From NCBI RefSeq assembly GCF_004348455.1, contig NZ_SMKA01000071.1, positions 1 to 32,404 on the forward strand: 32,404 nt of DNA, in the 5' to 3' direction. The notes under the pieces are model-generated. The model saw only the letters and a list, made by a program, of their open reading frames with translations. It did no database searches and was not told where the DNA came from. A program made the translations under genes and the position numbers. Source of the DNA: Kribbella albertanoniae. Its GTDB lineage: Bacteria > Actinomycetota > Actinomycetes > Propionibacteriales > Kribbellaceae. This document shows, in pieces, positions 1 to 7,616 of this stretch; within the stretch, counting starts at the first letter, position 1, and each line of letters begins with the position of its first letter.

Positions 1-2183
1 CCCAGGTGCTGGATCGCTTGTAGGCGTGGGGTGTTGGCCAGTACGGCGAGTCGTCCGTGGTTGTAGGCGCGGAGCGCTGGCTCGGTTGCGTTGGGAACCA
101 GGGCGTAGGCGAGGGCGCGGGTGGATCCGGCCGGCTGGGCAGCGGTCAGGGCGAAGACCTGTTTGGTGACTGGGGTGTCCGGATTCGAGGCTCGGATGGT
201 GCGGCGACTGCGGATAACGTCTTGCAGGGTTGACGAAACCTCGGTCGGCGCGAGGAAGTAGTAGCCGACAGCAACGTTATTGGCGGCATAGCGCAGCCAG
301 CGTGGGTCGCCGGATCCCGTCCAGGGGCGGCCATCTCGCCGTACACCGGTGATGGTCACGGGATCGCCGGGCGCGGCGATGCGGGTGTCGAGGGTGGTGG
401 TGACCGGGCGGCCGGCGTCGTGGATACCCGCGGCGAGGACCACGATCTCGTCGTCGAGCAGGAACCAGGACTTCGTGGCCGACGCGTTCCGGTACGTCAC
501 GAAGTCGTCCGGGAGTTCGTCGCGGGAGGCGTGGGCGAAGTCGTCCGACTGCACCCAGCCGACTGCGCCGTACGCGTCGAGGGTCGCGCCACCGGAGTGC
601 TTGTTGGTGCCGGTCGGGAAGTAGACGTAGGTGTTCTGCGCCTCCGACGACGGCGTGAACTCCGGCGGGCGGTTGTAGTACGCCGTGCCGTAGAGCTCGG
701 GGATCGTCTTGCGGGTCTCGACCGGCGCAGTCACCCCGCCGAGCGCGTACGGCGAGACGGTCGTGAAGTAGTCGACGCCGTACGAGCGGGTTTGGTCCTG
801 GCCGCTCAGGTACAGGTAGTGCGCGCCGTCGCCCTGGAACCACGGCATCAGGTTCTCGCCGCTCATGTACTCGTACTTGCTGATCCGGTCCGAGCTCCGC
901 GCCAGGGCGAACGCATACCCCGGCCGCCGGTGGACAGTCCGATCCATCGCGTTGAACGCCGTACTGCTCGCGGCCGGGTTGAGGTCGGCCGGCACGACCG
1001 CCGGGTCGGCGCGCAGATCCGCGAACCGCGCGATACTCACCGGCGAGACGAAACTGTTCGGGTTGATCGTCGGCCGCGCGGTGAACTTGGCGAACGCCTT
1101 CAACCTTGCCGCGTCCTGCGCTCCCGCGTAGTCGGCGAGGTCGACTACGGCCTCGACGATCACCGCGACGTCGTCGTACCCGGTGCCAGGTCTTGAAACC
1201 GCACGGCCCTTGACGATCTCCATCATCCAGCCCTCGAAGATCAGCGGGGCGAACCCGTCCTCGACCCAGCCCTGGACGACGCCGATCAACTCGCCGGTCT
1301 GGGCGTACGACGTACCGGCGAGGACTTTGATCGTCTGCACGACCCGGCTGAGCAGGGCTTTGCCGTAGGAGCCCGTGTACGCGACGGACGCGTGCTGGAC
1401 GAAGGAGCCGTCGGCGTAGTACCCGTCGGTGACGCCGTGCTGCAGGTTGTACGGATCGATGGTCGCGAAGACGGTGAACTGGTCGGTGAGCGCCTTCCGG
1501 ATCCGGGCGTCGTCACCGAGCAAAGCGCCTTGCAGGACACGGTTCGCGGTGATGTCGACCAGGTTCGCGCCGGTGTGGAACCGGGAGTCGAGGTCGACGT
1601 CGCCGTTCTTCCCGTTGCGCAGGTAGGAGTCCATCGAGGCGACGTACGGCGTGATCAGGGTGGCGGGCGCGTCGATCAGCGCGAGCGTCTTGGAGGCGAA
1701 CGTGGAGATCCCGATCTCCCAGGTGAACCAGTTGCCGTAATACCCCTTCGCCTGGTCGCCGTACCAGCCGTCGTGCAGTCGTTGCAGCCCGTCGATGACC
1801 TTCGCGCGAACCTCTGGGTTGCCCTGCAGGTCGGAGGCCGGTCCGGGCCGGCGGTACGCGAGGGCGATCTCGTAGAGGTGCTGGTACGACGCGCTCAGAT
1901 TCGGATCGCTGGTCCCGAGCGGCAGGCCCGCGAACAGCTCGGTGGCCCCGGCCCGGTCCATCGCGGCCAGCCAGGTCCGCGCGGTCGTGTCCATCGCGGT
2001 CAGCTTGGCGGCGACTTCGGGTCGAGCGTTCGATTCCGCCGTACCGGCGTAGATCGCGATCGCATTGGCAAGCAACGCGTTTGGCGCGGAAGCGGTGACC
2101 GCGGTGGCTCGGGCCGGGTTCACCGCGGTCAGCAGCGCGGTGGCGGGGACGAACGACAGCAGACGGCGGCGACTGATGTACAC
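1..2183 (-). CDS. Polysaccharide lyase family 8 (hyaluronate/chondroitin/xanthan lyase-like), Tat-secreted, C-terminus beyond window
   Basis: The minus strand reads open from a GTG at 2183 to the left edge (about 727 residues seen, with the C-terminal beta domains cut off). PL8 enzymes cleave uronic-acid-containing polysaccharides by beta-elimination outside the cell. The family's catalytic motifs are present: HTGANLVDI with Asn207, and DGSFVQHASVAYTGSYG with His264 and Tyr273, whose 9-residue spacing equals the His/Tyr spacing in streptococcal hyaluronate lyase. The NWFTWEIG aromatic patch, an EGWMMEIVKGRAVSR segment and GENLMPWFQGDG follow. The N-terminus SRRRLLSF...ARA fits a Tat signal peptide with an AxA-type site. 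The start is supported by GGGAG 5-6 nt upstream of the GTG. The exact substrate cannot be told from the sequence. The gene has its own upstream region, with a LacI-like site, so it is probably transcribed alone. Confidence 0.9.
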   Translation of the reverse strand, partial: MYISRRRLLSFVPATALLTAVNPARATAVTASAPNALLANAIAIYAGTAESNARPEVAAKLTAMDTTARTWLAAMDRAGATELFAGLPLGTSDPNLSASYQHLYEIALAYRRPGPASDLQGNPEVRAKVIDGLQRLHDGWYGDQAKGYYGNWFTWEIGISTFASKTLALIDAPATLITPYVASMDSYLRNGKNGDVDLDSRFHTGANLVDITANRVLQGALLGDDARIRKALTDQFTVFATIDPYNLQHGVTDGYYADGSFVQHASVAYTGSYGKALLSRVVQTIKVLAGTSYAQTGELIGVVQGWVEDGFAPLIFEGWMMEIVKGRAVSRPGTGYDDVAVIVEAVVDLADYAGAQDAARLKAFAKFTARPTINPNSFVSPVSIARFADLRADPAVVPADLNPAASSTAFNAMDRTVHRRPGYAFALARSSDRISKYEYMSGENLMPWFQGDGAHYLYLSGQDQTRSYGVDYFTTVSPYALGGVTAPVETRKTIPELYGTAYYNRPPEFTPSSEAQNTYVYFPTGTNKHSGGATLDAYGAVGWVQSDDFAHASRDELPDDFVTYRNASATKSWFLLDDEIVVLAAGIHDAGRPVTTTLDTRIAAPGDPVTITGVRRDGRPWTGSGDPRWLRYAANNVAVGYYFLAPTEVSSTLQDVIRSRRTIRASNPDTPVTKQVFALTAAQPAGSTRALAYALVPNATEPALRAYNHGRLAVLANTPRLQAIQHL

Positions 2184-2246
2184 AACAACTCCCAGGGCGA
2201 TGGGAAAAACCTCACCCCAGAAGTCAACCAGCCGCAACTATCCTTC

Positions 2247-2260
2247 AGCAAGCGTTTACC
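2247..2260. promoter_or_regulatory. Candidate LacI-family operator upstream of the lyase
   Basis: AGCAAGCGTTTACC (read GGTAAACGCTTGCT on the minus strand) fits the LacI/cre pattern TGNNANCGNTNNCA except at the outer two positions. It lies about 65 bp upstream of the polysaccharide lyase start, where an operator for a sugar-responsive LacI regulator would be expected. No LacI regulator is encoded in the window, so this is a motif match only. Confidence 0.35.
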
Positions 2261-2329
2261 ACCCACCACCCTCACCGGTTCGCCCGCCTCGCTCGGCAAT
2301 TTGAACGGACAACCCCCGACCTTGTCCCT

Positions 2330-2354
2330 TCTCCCCTGAAAATTTGAGGGGAGA
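2330..2354. repeat. 25-bp palindrome TCTCCCCT-N9-AGGGGAGA
   Basis: Perfect 8-bp arms flank an AT-rich centre (GAAAATTTG), itself nearly symmetrical. It lies about 150 bp upstream of the lyase gene. It could be a dimeric regulator site or part of a terminator. No T-run follows on either strand, so a classical intrinsic terminator is unlikely. Confidence 0.5.
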
Positions 2355-2828
2355 GGGGGCCAGTTCAGGGGATATCCGGTCTCCTGTCCGCGGATCCGGC
2401 GACCAGGTGCGCGACGAGGCGTGCGGTTCCTTCGGACATTGCGGGTACGGCGCTCTGCTGCGCCGCGTGCAGGTGAGCCGGCTGTACCGCGGTCACGTAC
2501 GCGGTTCGCCGTTCGGCTGGTTCCTGCGCGGGCTGGGGAGTTCTACCCGTCGTTTGCGGGAGGTACGACTCCCCAGCCCCGCCGGACAACCGCATTCAGC
2601 ACCCCAACCAGCCGGATCTGCCTCAAATCACCGCGGCGGGTCAGCAGACAGGCCTCGTCACCACCGGCAGCAACCAAAGCCCGTCAGCCCCAGGCAACGT
2701 TCACCTCTGACCGCCGACCGAACCATCCGCCCAGCCAGGCACCCGCCAAGTCACACCTCGTCTGTAACGCCGCCCGCAGTTGTGAGCAACCACGGTTTCT
2801 GGCGACTGAGCGCCGTACCGGAGATGGG
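2355..2828. other. Gene-free stretch between the lyase and the MoxR-operon membrane protein
   Basis: No reading frame here has recognisable protein content, a convincing ribosome binding site or family similarity. A 76-codon frame on the minus strand (2595-2365) is possible but looks like chance. The only structure I see is the long hairpin at 2530-2579. The stretch probably holds the end of the upstream operon transcript and distal promoter sequence of the lyase. Confidence 0.5.
2530..2579. repeat. Long hairpin, 12-bp perfect stem GGGCTGGGGAGT/ACTCCCCAGCCC
   Basis: Two perfect 12-bp arms (2530-2541 and 2568-2579) enclose 26 nt that contain a second short stem (CCCG/CGGG). The structure is far stronger than expected by chance and lies about 250 bp downstream of the last gene of the MoxR operon. 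Candidates are a distal transcription end, an RNA-stabilising stem or an intergenic palindromic repeat. There is no U-tract. Confidence 0.55.
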
Positions 2829-3377
2829 TTAGTCGCGGGTCAGGCGTTGGCCGGCGGTGAACCAGATGGTGATGGTGGCCAAGGCGAGTGCGCCGACTGT
2901 TACGAGTAGGGAGCCTGCGACGTTCGCGCCTTGGACGAGTGCGGCAGCGATGGCGACTGCTGGGGTGACGATTACTGCGATCGCTCCGGGGAGGATCCAG
3001 CGGCGGAGGGCTCGGCGTTCTATTCGGACGTACGACGGTAGTTGCGCGGCGAAGGCGGTGGCCAGGTGCGTGACTACTAGCGCGATGCCGGTGATGACCA
3101 GCTGCCAGTTGATCTCGGCTGGTGCTCGGACCAGCCAGCCGAGCGTCACCGCCAGCAGCAACAGCACGCCGGCCAGCGAGTCGGGCAGCACGACAGTTGC
3201 CGCCAGCAACGGAATCGCCACCAGCGGCACCAGGTCCAGCTGGTCCCACGCCGCGGTCCCCGGCACGATGATTGCCAGCGCTCCGGCGACCGCGATTGTC
3301 AGCCGTGCGACCAGCACACCGCGGCCGGTATCGCGCAACTGCGCCAACCACAGGGTCAACTTTTCAGCGACTGTCAC
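2829..3377 (-). CDS. Hypothetical integral membrane protein, last gene of the MoxR operon
   Basis: The 182-residue protein is dominated by hydrophobic segments (roughly residues 23-41, 48-66, 69-83, 92-109, 128-148 and 155-173), giving about four to six membrane spans with short polar loops. I recognise no catalytic motif. Similar small membrane proteins often accompany MoxR/DUF58 genes in actinobacteria, so a role in the same envelope-associated system is likely but inferred. The start is a GTG at 3377. The GTGA there overlaps by 4 nt the stop of a small repeat-rich frame (3374-3613) that itself overlaps the DUF58 stop, so translation may be coupled through the repeats. An alternative internal start cannot be excluded. 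Confidence 0.7.
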   Translation of the reverse strand: MTVAEKLTLWLAQLRDTGRGVLVARLTIAVAGALAIIVPGTAAWDQLDLVPLVAIPLLAATVVLPDSLAGVLLLLAVTLGWLVRAPAEINWQLVITGIALVVTHLATAFAAQLPSYVRIERRALRRWILPGAIAVIVTPAVAIAAALVQGANVAGSLLVTVGALALATITIWFTAGQRLTRD

Positions 3378-3613
3378 GGGGCCCCCGTCCTGGACTGAGG
3401 AGCGCAGGGAGCCCGGTCCTGGGCCCCCCGGCCTGGACTGAGGAGCGCAGGGAGCGAAGCGACTGGAGCGACGAGGGAAGGACGGGAATCAAGGGCCCAG
3501 GACCTGCCGCGCGGAGCGTGGCTATGTGTACAGCGACTGGAGCGACGAGGGAAGGCCGGGAACCAAGGCCCCGTGACCCGCCGCGCCGGAGGCGTGGCAT
3601 TCGACAGAGTCAT
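3374..3613 (-). CDS. Possible 79-residue repeat-encoded linker frame between DUF58 and membrane protein genes
   Basis: This frame begins with an ATG overlapping the DUF58 stop (ATGA) and ends with a TGA overlapping the GTG start of the next gene (GTGA). That is the 4-nt coupling seen between real genes elsewhere in the window. Its content (rich in Pro, Arg and Ser) is low-complexity and is made entirely of the DNA repeats at 3389-3598, read in different frames, so a functional product is doubtful. It may only keep ribosomes moving between the two genes, or may be chance. Confidence 0.25.
   Translation of the reverse strand: MTLSNATPPARRVTGPWFPAFPRRSSRCTHSHAPRGRSWALDSRPSLVAPVASLPALLSPGRGAQDRAPCAPQSRTGAP
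3389..3598. repeat. Two interleaved direct-repeat families in the MoxR operon
   Basis: A 24-bp unit (beginning CCTGGACTGAGGAGCG) occurs at 3389-3412 and 3432-3455. A longer unit of about 65 bp (beginning AGCGACTGGAGCGACGAGGG) occurs at 3458-3522 and 3532-3598 with a few substitutions. The repeats fill almost the whole gap between the DUF58 gene and the following membrane protein gene. There are no terminal inverted repeats and no transposase frame. They look like dispersed short intergenic repeats that expanded locally. Confidence 0.8.
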
Positions 3614-4914
3614 GAGCGCATCCTTGGGGCGGAGGCTAGGCGGGCGGCGTCGCGGAGGACTTCGTCCAGGGTGCCGGAGCCTCGCCAGGGGACGGTGGGG
3701 ACGCCGAGGTCGCCGAGGCGGTCGAGTTCGCGGCGGCGTTCGAGGAGGCGGAGGCGCCAGGCGAGGGGCCAGGCGCGCTTGTCGTGTTCGTCGAGGTCGA
3801 GGACCGAGACGACGTCGGGAGGCAGGGTGTCGACGGCGATGACGGTGCAGCCGGAGTGGACGAGAGTGACGACGTAGCCGAGGACGACTTGGCGGAGGAG
3901 TGGGCTCAGCACCAGGACGAGGCTGTCGGACTTGATCCGGTTCCGCTGGGCGAGTTGGTCTCGGTCGGGCTGGCGGCCTCTGCGGTCGGCGTGCACGAGT
4001 GCGTCGAGGATGCGGCGGAGGTGACCGCGTCCGCTGCCGGAGCGAACTCCGCGCACCAGGTTTCCGGTGTCGACCAGGCGGACTCGGTCGCCGTGCCTCA
4101 GGTAGTGCTCGGCGATCGAGGCGGCCGCGCGGACAGCGGTGTCGAGACTGCTCGACCGGCCGTCGATCCCTTCGCTGACCCCGATCTCGCCGCCGGTATC
4201 GAGCAGGATCACCACCTCGGTATCGCGGTCCGACCAGGTCGAGGTGACGTGCAGCTCGCGGGTCCGCGCGGACACCGACCAGTTGATCCGACGCAACCGG
4301 TCACCGGTCCGGAACGGCCGAACCCCGGCCAGCTCCGTCCCTTCGCCCGGCCGCCGTGACCGATGCAGCCCGACCAGCCCGGCCGGCCGCGGCATCGCAT
4401 CCACCGCTTCGAACCCTTCCCGCAACGGCAACGTCGTCACTGACGACGCAGCGGCCGACGTCACCCGGATCCGGTAGGCGCCCAGCACCGAAGTAGCCAC
4501 CACGGTCGGCTTCTCCAGCGCCCGCAATCCCCACCGCTTGGACCGAACCCCGACTTCCAACGCCACACCCTCATGTGGGCTGACAGGTTCGGCAACGGCG
4601 GCTTGGCGAGGTGAGTAGTCGAACCATTTGGACCGTGGCAGTGCCGCAACGATCAGATCGATGTCCGGATCCACCGTCCCCTGGACGCGCAGCCGGTACG
4701 TCGTTGCCTGTCCCTCGAACAGCACATCCGCATCCAGCTCGGTCTGCACCTCAGGCTCAGCGCGCGGCCGGAAGAACCGTCCCCACACCGCGATGAACGC
4801 CAGTGGCAACCCGAACACTGCAGCATCCGGCCGTCGCGCCAGCACGGCGATGACGAGCAGCACCGCCGCGACCACGATCACGCGGACGTGCGCGTGCGTC
4901 GGCTGCCACCTCAT
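3610..4914 (-). CDS. DUF58 domain protein (vWA-like), MoxR partner
   Basis: The protein has 434 residues. Two N-terminal hydrophobic segments (about residues 10-26 and 32-45) anchor it, followed by a beta-rich region and the DUF58 signature at residues 192-238: GTELAGVRPFRTGDRLRRINW, SARTRELHVT and the vWA-like strand VVILLDTGG. DUF58 proteins are encoded next to MoxR AAA+ ATPases and are thought to act with them in assembling or maturing envelope or secreted proteins. The client is unknown here. The gene lies 46 bp downstream of the MoxR gene on the same strand. The start ATG at 4914 (MRWQPTHAH) places the hydrophobic segments at the N-terminus as expected. Confidence 0.9.
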   Translation of the reverse strand: MRWQPTHAHVRVIVVAAVLLVIAVLARRPDAAVFGLPLAFIAVWGRFFRPRAEPEVQTELDADVLFEGQATTYRLRVQGTVDPDIDLIVAALPRSKWFDYSPRQAAVAEPVSPHEGVALEVGVRSKRWGLRALEKPTVVATSVLGAYRIRVTSAAASSVTTLPLREGFEAVDAMPRPAGLVGLHRSRRPGEGTELAGVRPFRTGDRLRRINWSVSARTRELHVTSTWSDRDTEVVILLDTGGEIGVSEGIDGRSSSLDTAVRAAASIAEHYLRHGDRVRLVDTGNLVRGVRSGSGRGHLRRILDALVHADRRGRQPDRDQLAQRNRIKSDSLVLVLSPLLRQVVLGYVVTLVHSGCTVIAVDTLPPDVVSVLDLDEHDKRAWPLAWRLRLLERRRELDRLGDLGVPTVPWRGSGTLDEVLRDAARLASAPRMRS

Positions 4915-4960
4915 GATTCAACCGCCGCGGATGAACCGACTCCCCCGGACATGTCGCGTC

Positions 4961-5989
4961 TCAACGACCAGCGCCGACAACGGTGGGCGGCGTCGGCACG
5001 GCACCGAGCACGGAGCGCACCACAGTCGCCCCAGTCACGTCGTGCAGCCACAGCTCCGGCCGGACCGTGATCCGGTGCGCAAGCGCAGGCACCGCAACCG
5101 CCTTCACATCCTCCGGTACGACGTAGTCGCGGCCCTTGATCACCGCATACGCCCGGGCGGTGAGCAGCAGCGCCAGCGAACCACGTGGTGACGCACCGAC
5201 CAGCACCTGCGAGTCACGCCGGGTCGCCGAAGCCAGGTCGACGCAGTACTGGCCGACAGTGTCGTCGACCGTGACAGTCTCAACGGCCTGCTGCGCGGCG
5301 AGCAGACCGGCGGCGTCGGTGACGGCCTCGACCTTCTGGTCCTCGGTCCGGCGACTCATCCGGCGCCGCAGCACCTCCCACTCCTCGGCAGCGGTCGGGT
5401 AACCGAACCCGATCCGCAGCATGAAGCGGTCGAGCTGCGCCTCCGGCAGCGGGTAGGTGCCCTCGTACTCCACCGGGTTCGCCGTGGCGAGCACGTGGAA
5501 CGGCACCGGCAGCGGGAAGGTCTGCCCTTCGACCGTCACCTGATGCTCCTGCATCGACTCCAGCAGCGCGGCCTGTGTCTTCGGTGGTGTCCGGTTGATC
5601 TCGTCGGCCAGCAGCAGACCGGTGAAGATCGGGCCCGGCCGGAAGACGAACTCCGAATCCTTCTGGTCGTACACGAACGCGCCGGTCACATCGGACGGCA
5701 GCAGGTCCGGCGTGAACTGCACGCGCCGGAACTCCAGCCCCAGCGCCTGCGCGAACGATCGCGCCGCCAGGGTCTTCGCCAGCCCCGGATAGTCCTCGAG
5801 CAGCACGTGCCCGCCGGCCAGGATCCCCGCGAGGACCAGCTCGAGCGACTCACCCTTACCGACGACGGCCTGGCCGACCCGCTCCAGCACCCGCCGGCTG
5901 AGGTCGGAGACCTCCGCCAGCGCCAGCTCCCGGCCCACGCTCCCGCCCGGGGTGATGACGTCGGCGGGTCGGGTTTCGGAATCGGTCAC
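4961..5989 (-). CDS. MoxR-family AAA+ ATPase
   Basis: The 342-residue protein is a typical cytoplasmic MoxR ATPase. It has a Walker A variant EDYPGLAKT (residues 65-73, Lys72), Walker B LLLADE (125-130) followed by INRTPPKTQAALLESMQE, sensor-like ATANPVEYEGTYPLPEAQLDRF, and the C-terminal lid domain. MoxR proteins are chaperone-like ATPases working with DUF58/vWA partners, and the DUF58 gene follows directly. The start is a GTG at 5989, with GAGG overlapping the stop of the preceding gene (5996), indicating translational coupling. Its membership in the operon with the DUF4129 protein is a common arrangement in actinobacteria. Confidence 0.95.
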   Translation of the reverse strand: MTDSETRPADVITPGGSVGRELALAEVSDLSRRVLERVGQAVVGKGESLELVLAGILAGGHVLLEDYPGLAKTLAARSFAQALGLEFRRVQFTPDLLPSDVTGAFVYDQKDSEFVFRPGPIFTGLLLADEINRTPPKTQAALLESMQEHQVTVEGQTFPLPVPFHVLATANPVEYEGTYPLPEAQLDRFMLRIGFGYPTAAEEWEVLRRRMSRRTEDQKVEAVTDAAGLLAAQQAVETVTVDDTVGQYCVDLASATRRDSQVLVGASPRGSLALLLTARAYAVIKGRDYVVPEDVKAVAVPALAHRITVRPELWLHDVTGATVVRSVLGAVPTPPTVVGAGR

Positions 5990-5995
5990 GGTTCC

Positions 5996-6583
5996 TCACA
6001 GGTTCTCGATGGTCTGGATCGCGGCCTCGATCTCGGCGAGGGTCGCGATGCGCTTGTCGTCGGAGGTGATCAGGTCCCACAGTTGGTCGCCGACGAACGC
6101 CCGGGCGCGGTCCGGGTCGAGGTCGGGATCGATACCGTGCCGGTGCACGAGCCGGTCGATGGTCAGCTCCAGCAACAGCGGCTGGATCCGTCGGGCGAAC
6201 GTGAACGAGCCTTCGCCGTTCCGCCGCTCGCGGCTCGACTCCTGCAACCAGGTCGCGATGAACTGCGTCCGGTTGTCGTTGCTCTGATCCCGTGCCGCCG
6301 CGAGCTCCGCGTCCTGCCGGGCGGGCCAACTGGTCTCCAGCAGTTGCGGGCCCAGTTGCCGCAAGGCCACCGAACCGAAGCCGACCGCCAGAGCAGCGGC
6401 GACGAACCACAGCGGCCGCGGAGCCATCCCAGCCGCGCCGAACGCGCCCACCAGTAGCAGGCTCGCCACGACGGTGAAACCGACATGCTGCAAGAGCACC
6501 TTGTTCAGCCGCATCGAGCGAACCGTCGGCTTCGGCGCGGGCCGCTCACCCTCGTCCAGCGGAGTCCATTTGTACGACGTCAT
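5996..6583 (-). CDS. Hypothetical membrane protein of the MoxR operon
   Basis: The 195-residue protein has a short cytoplasmic N-terminus, two adjacent hydrophobic segments (about residues 33-52 and 54-74) and a long charged C-terminal part that is probably cytosolic and helical (AARDQSNDNRTQF, LIDRLVHRHGIDPDLDPD). I do not recognise a named family or catalytic residues. The ATG at 6583 overlaps the DUF4129 gene stop by 4 nt (ATGA), and the MoxR gene starts 7 bp after its own stop, so it is an integral part of the operon. A role as a membrane adaptor for MoxR/DUF58 is inferred from context only. Confidence 0.8.
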   Translation of the reverse strand: MTSYKWTPLDEGERPAPKPTVRSMRLNKVLLQHVGFTVVASLLLVGAFGAAGMAPRPLWFVAAALAVGFGSVALRQLGPQLLETSWPARQDAELAAARDQSNDNRTQFIATWLQESSRERRNGEGSFTFARRIQPLLLELTIDRLVHRHGIDPDLDPDRARAFVGDQLWDLITSDDKRIATLAEIEAAIQTIENL

Positions 6584-7314
6584 CCGCGCACCTCCGCTCC
6601 ATCCGAGGAAGCGGCAGCGGCATGTACGGCGGCCAAGTCGTCCCGCAACCGGATGAGTGCCGCCCGCGCCTCGGCCCGGGACCCCTCCCTGGAACCGTGC
6701 GTCGAGTACCGGGCCTCGCGGTACAGCTCGCCCAGCCGGATCAGATGCGGCTCGGAGATCCCACCCACGCCGAGCACGCGCACAGTGAACTCGGACGGTG
6801 TCTCAGCCGGCTCCCGCGCGACACCCGCCGACGCGGCCGCCTGCTCCAACGCAACCCAGCAAGCGATCACTGCATCGGTCGCCCGACCCGAATCGATTGC
6901 GGCCAAGCCGGTGTCGACCGCCTCCGCGAGCTTCTCCGCGGCGACCCGCTCCCAGTCCGGGTCGGACTCGGTCACCGCGGGCAACTGCACTCGCCGGATG
7001 ATTCGGTAGATCAGCAGCGCCATGAACACGAGCAAGGCAGCCCCGGCCAGCCAGAGCAGCGCTTGGAACAGACCCTGGATCCAGCCCGGAACCTCCCGGG
7101 TCTTAGCCTCCTCGCCGGGCCGCTGCGAGAAGGTCGGCAGCGTCGCCGCCGTCGTGGTCCGCGTCACCGTCGGCGCCGGCTTCGGCGACAAGGTGCTGTC
7201 ACTGACCGGCCGCACCGAACCACCCGCCGACGCGAACACGACGAATCCGGCGCCGGCGATCCCGAGGATCAGCACGACGACCAGCGCCAAGCTCCCGCGA
7301 CGGTGCGTCAACAT
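6580..7314 (-). CDS. DUF4129 domain membrane protein, first gene of the MoxR operon
   Basis: This 244-residue protein has an N-terminal membrane segment (residues 9-29), a Ser/Thr/Pro-rich extracytoplasmic stretch, a second membrane span (about 80-103) and a cytosolic DUF4129 domain with the signature ETPSEFTVRVL...LYREARYSTHG...ARAALIRL. DUF4129 proteins sit with MoxR/DUF58 and often with transglutaminase-like proteins; no transglutaminase gene is seen here. I chose the ATG at 7314. An upstream in-frame ATG at 7512 would add 66 residues read from the palindromic spacer, with no signal or family match. The start lacks a strong Shine-Dalgarno sequence. Confidence 0.85.
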   Translation of the reverse strand: MLTHRRGSLALVVVLILGIAGAGFVVFASAGGSVRPVSDSTLSPKPAPTVTRTTTAATLPTFSQRPGEEAKTREVPGWIQGLFQALLWLAGAALLVFMALLIYRIIRRVQLPAVTESDPDWERVAAEKLAEAVDTGLAAIDSGRATDAVIACWVALEQAAASAGVAREPAETPSEFTVRVLGVGGISEPHLIRLGELYREARYSTHGSREGSRAEARAALIRLRDDLAAVHAAAASSDGAEVRG

Positions 7315-7332
7315 GCTGGGCAGGCTAGCCGA

Positions 7333-7348
7333 TGAAAAGCGCTTTCCA
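7333..7348. promoter_or_regulatory. LacI/CcpA-type operator TGAAAAGCGCTTTCCA
   Basis: The 16-bp site contains the perfect palindrome AAAGCGCTTT and matches the LacI-family consensus TGNAANCGNTNNCA closely. It lies 18 bp upstream of the DUF4129 start, where a bound repressor would cover the start of transcription. Control of a MoxR operon by a sugar-type regulator would be unusual. The regulator is not in the window. Confidence 0.5.
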
Positions 7349-7372
7349 AGCCCGAATTCCCCTTTGTGCCAC

Positions 7373-7406
7373 AAGAGTGCGCACAGAATGCCGAAAGAGT
7401 GCGCAC
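7373..7406. repeat. Direct repeat AAGAGTGCGCAC x2, 22 bp apart
   Basis: Two identical 12-mers start at 7373 and 7395, each ending in the palindrome GTGCGCAC. The 22-bp period is about two helical turns, placing both on the same DNA face, as expected for paired dimer sites upstream of the MoxR operon. The function is inferred. Confidence 0.5.
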
Positions 7407-7456
7407 CCAGTTCCGCCACCCCTGGCAGCAACCAGTCACCCAAATCAACCCATCCG

Positions 7457-7532
7457 ATGGGTTCCCCCACCAGCTTGCGGGTTCTGTACTCGCATGCGGG
7501 TGCAAAACCCACAAGCGGATGGGGTAACCCAT
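7457..7532. repeat. 76-bp loopless imperfect palindrome
   Basis: The 38-bp arms, centred on GCATGC between 7494 and 7495, match at 31 of 38 positions by my alignment. They begin ATGGGTT and end AACCCAT. The palindrome lies between the protease stop and the MoxR operon promoter. It could extrude as a cruciform, form a long RNA hairpin at the 3' end of the protease transcript, or be the remnant of a miniature transposable element. The seven mismatches are scattered, as in a decaying inverted repeat. Confidence 0.7.
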
Positions 7533-7616
7533 GAGATGCGCGGGGTGGTGGGTGGGCTCACCGGATGGGTGGCCCGCCCACCAGTCCGTGCGCAGCCGAG
7601 CAAACGACTGCGGCTG

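Noticed and set aside
2365..2595. 76-codon minus-strand frame in the gene-free stretch
   Set aside because: It has no ribosome binding site and no recognisable domain, and it runs through the long hairpin.
3364..3600. 78-codon minus-strand frame through the operon repeats starting at 3600
   Set aside because: It is one of two overlapping frames through the same repeats. It lacks the ATGA/GTGA coupling seen for the 3374-3613 frame, and the product is repeat-derived.
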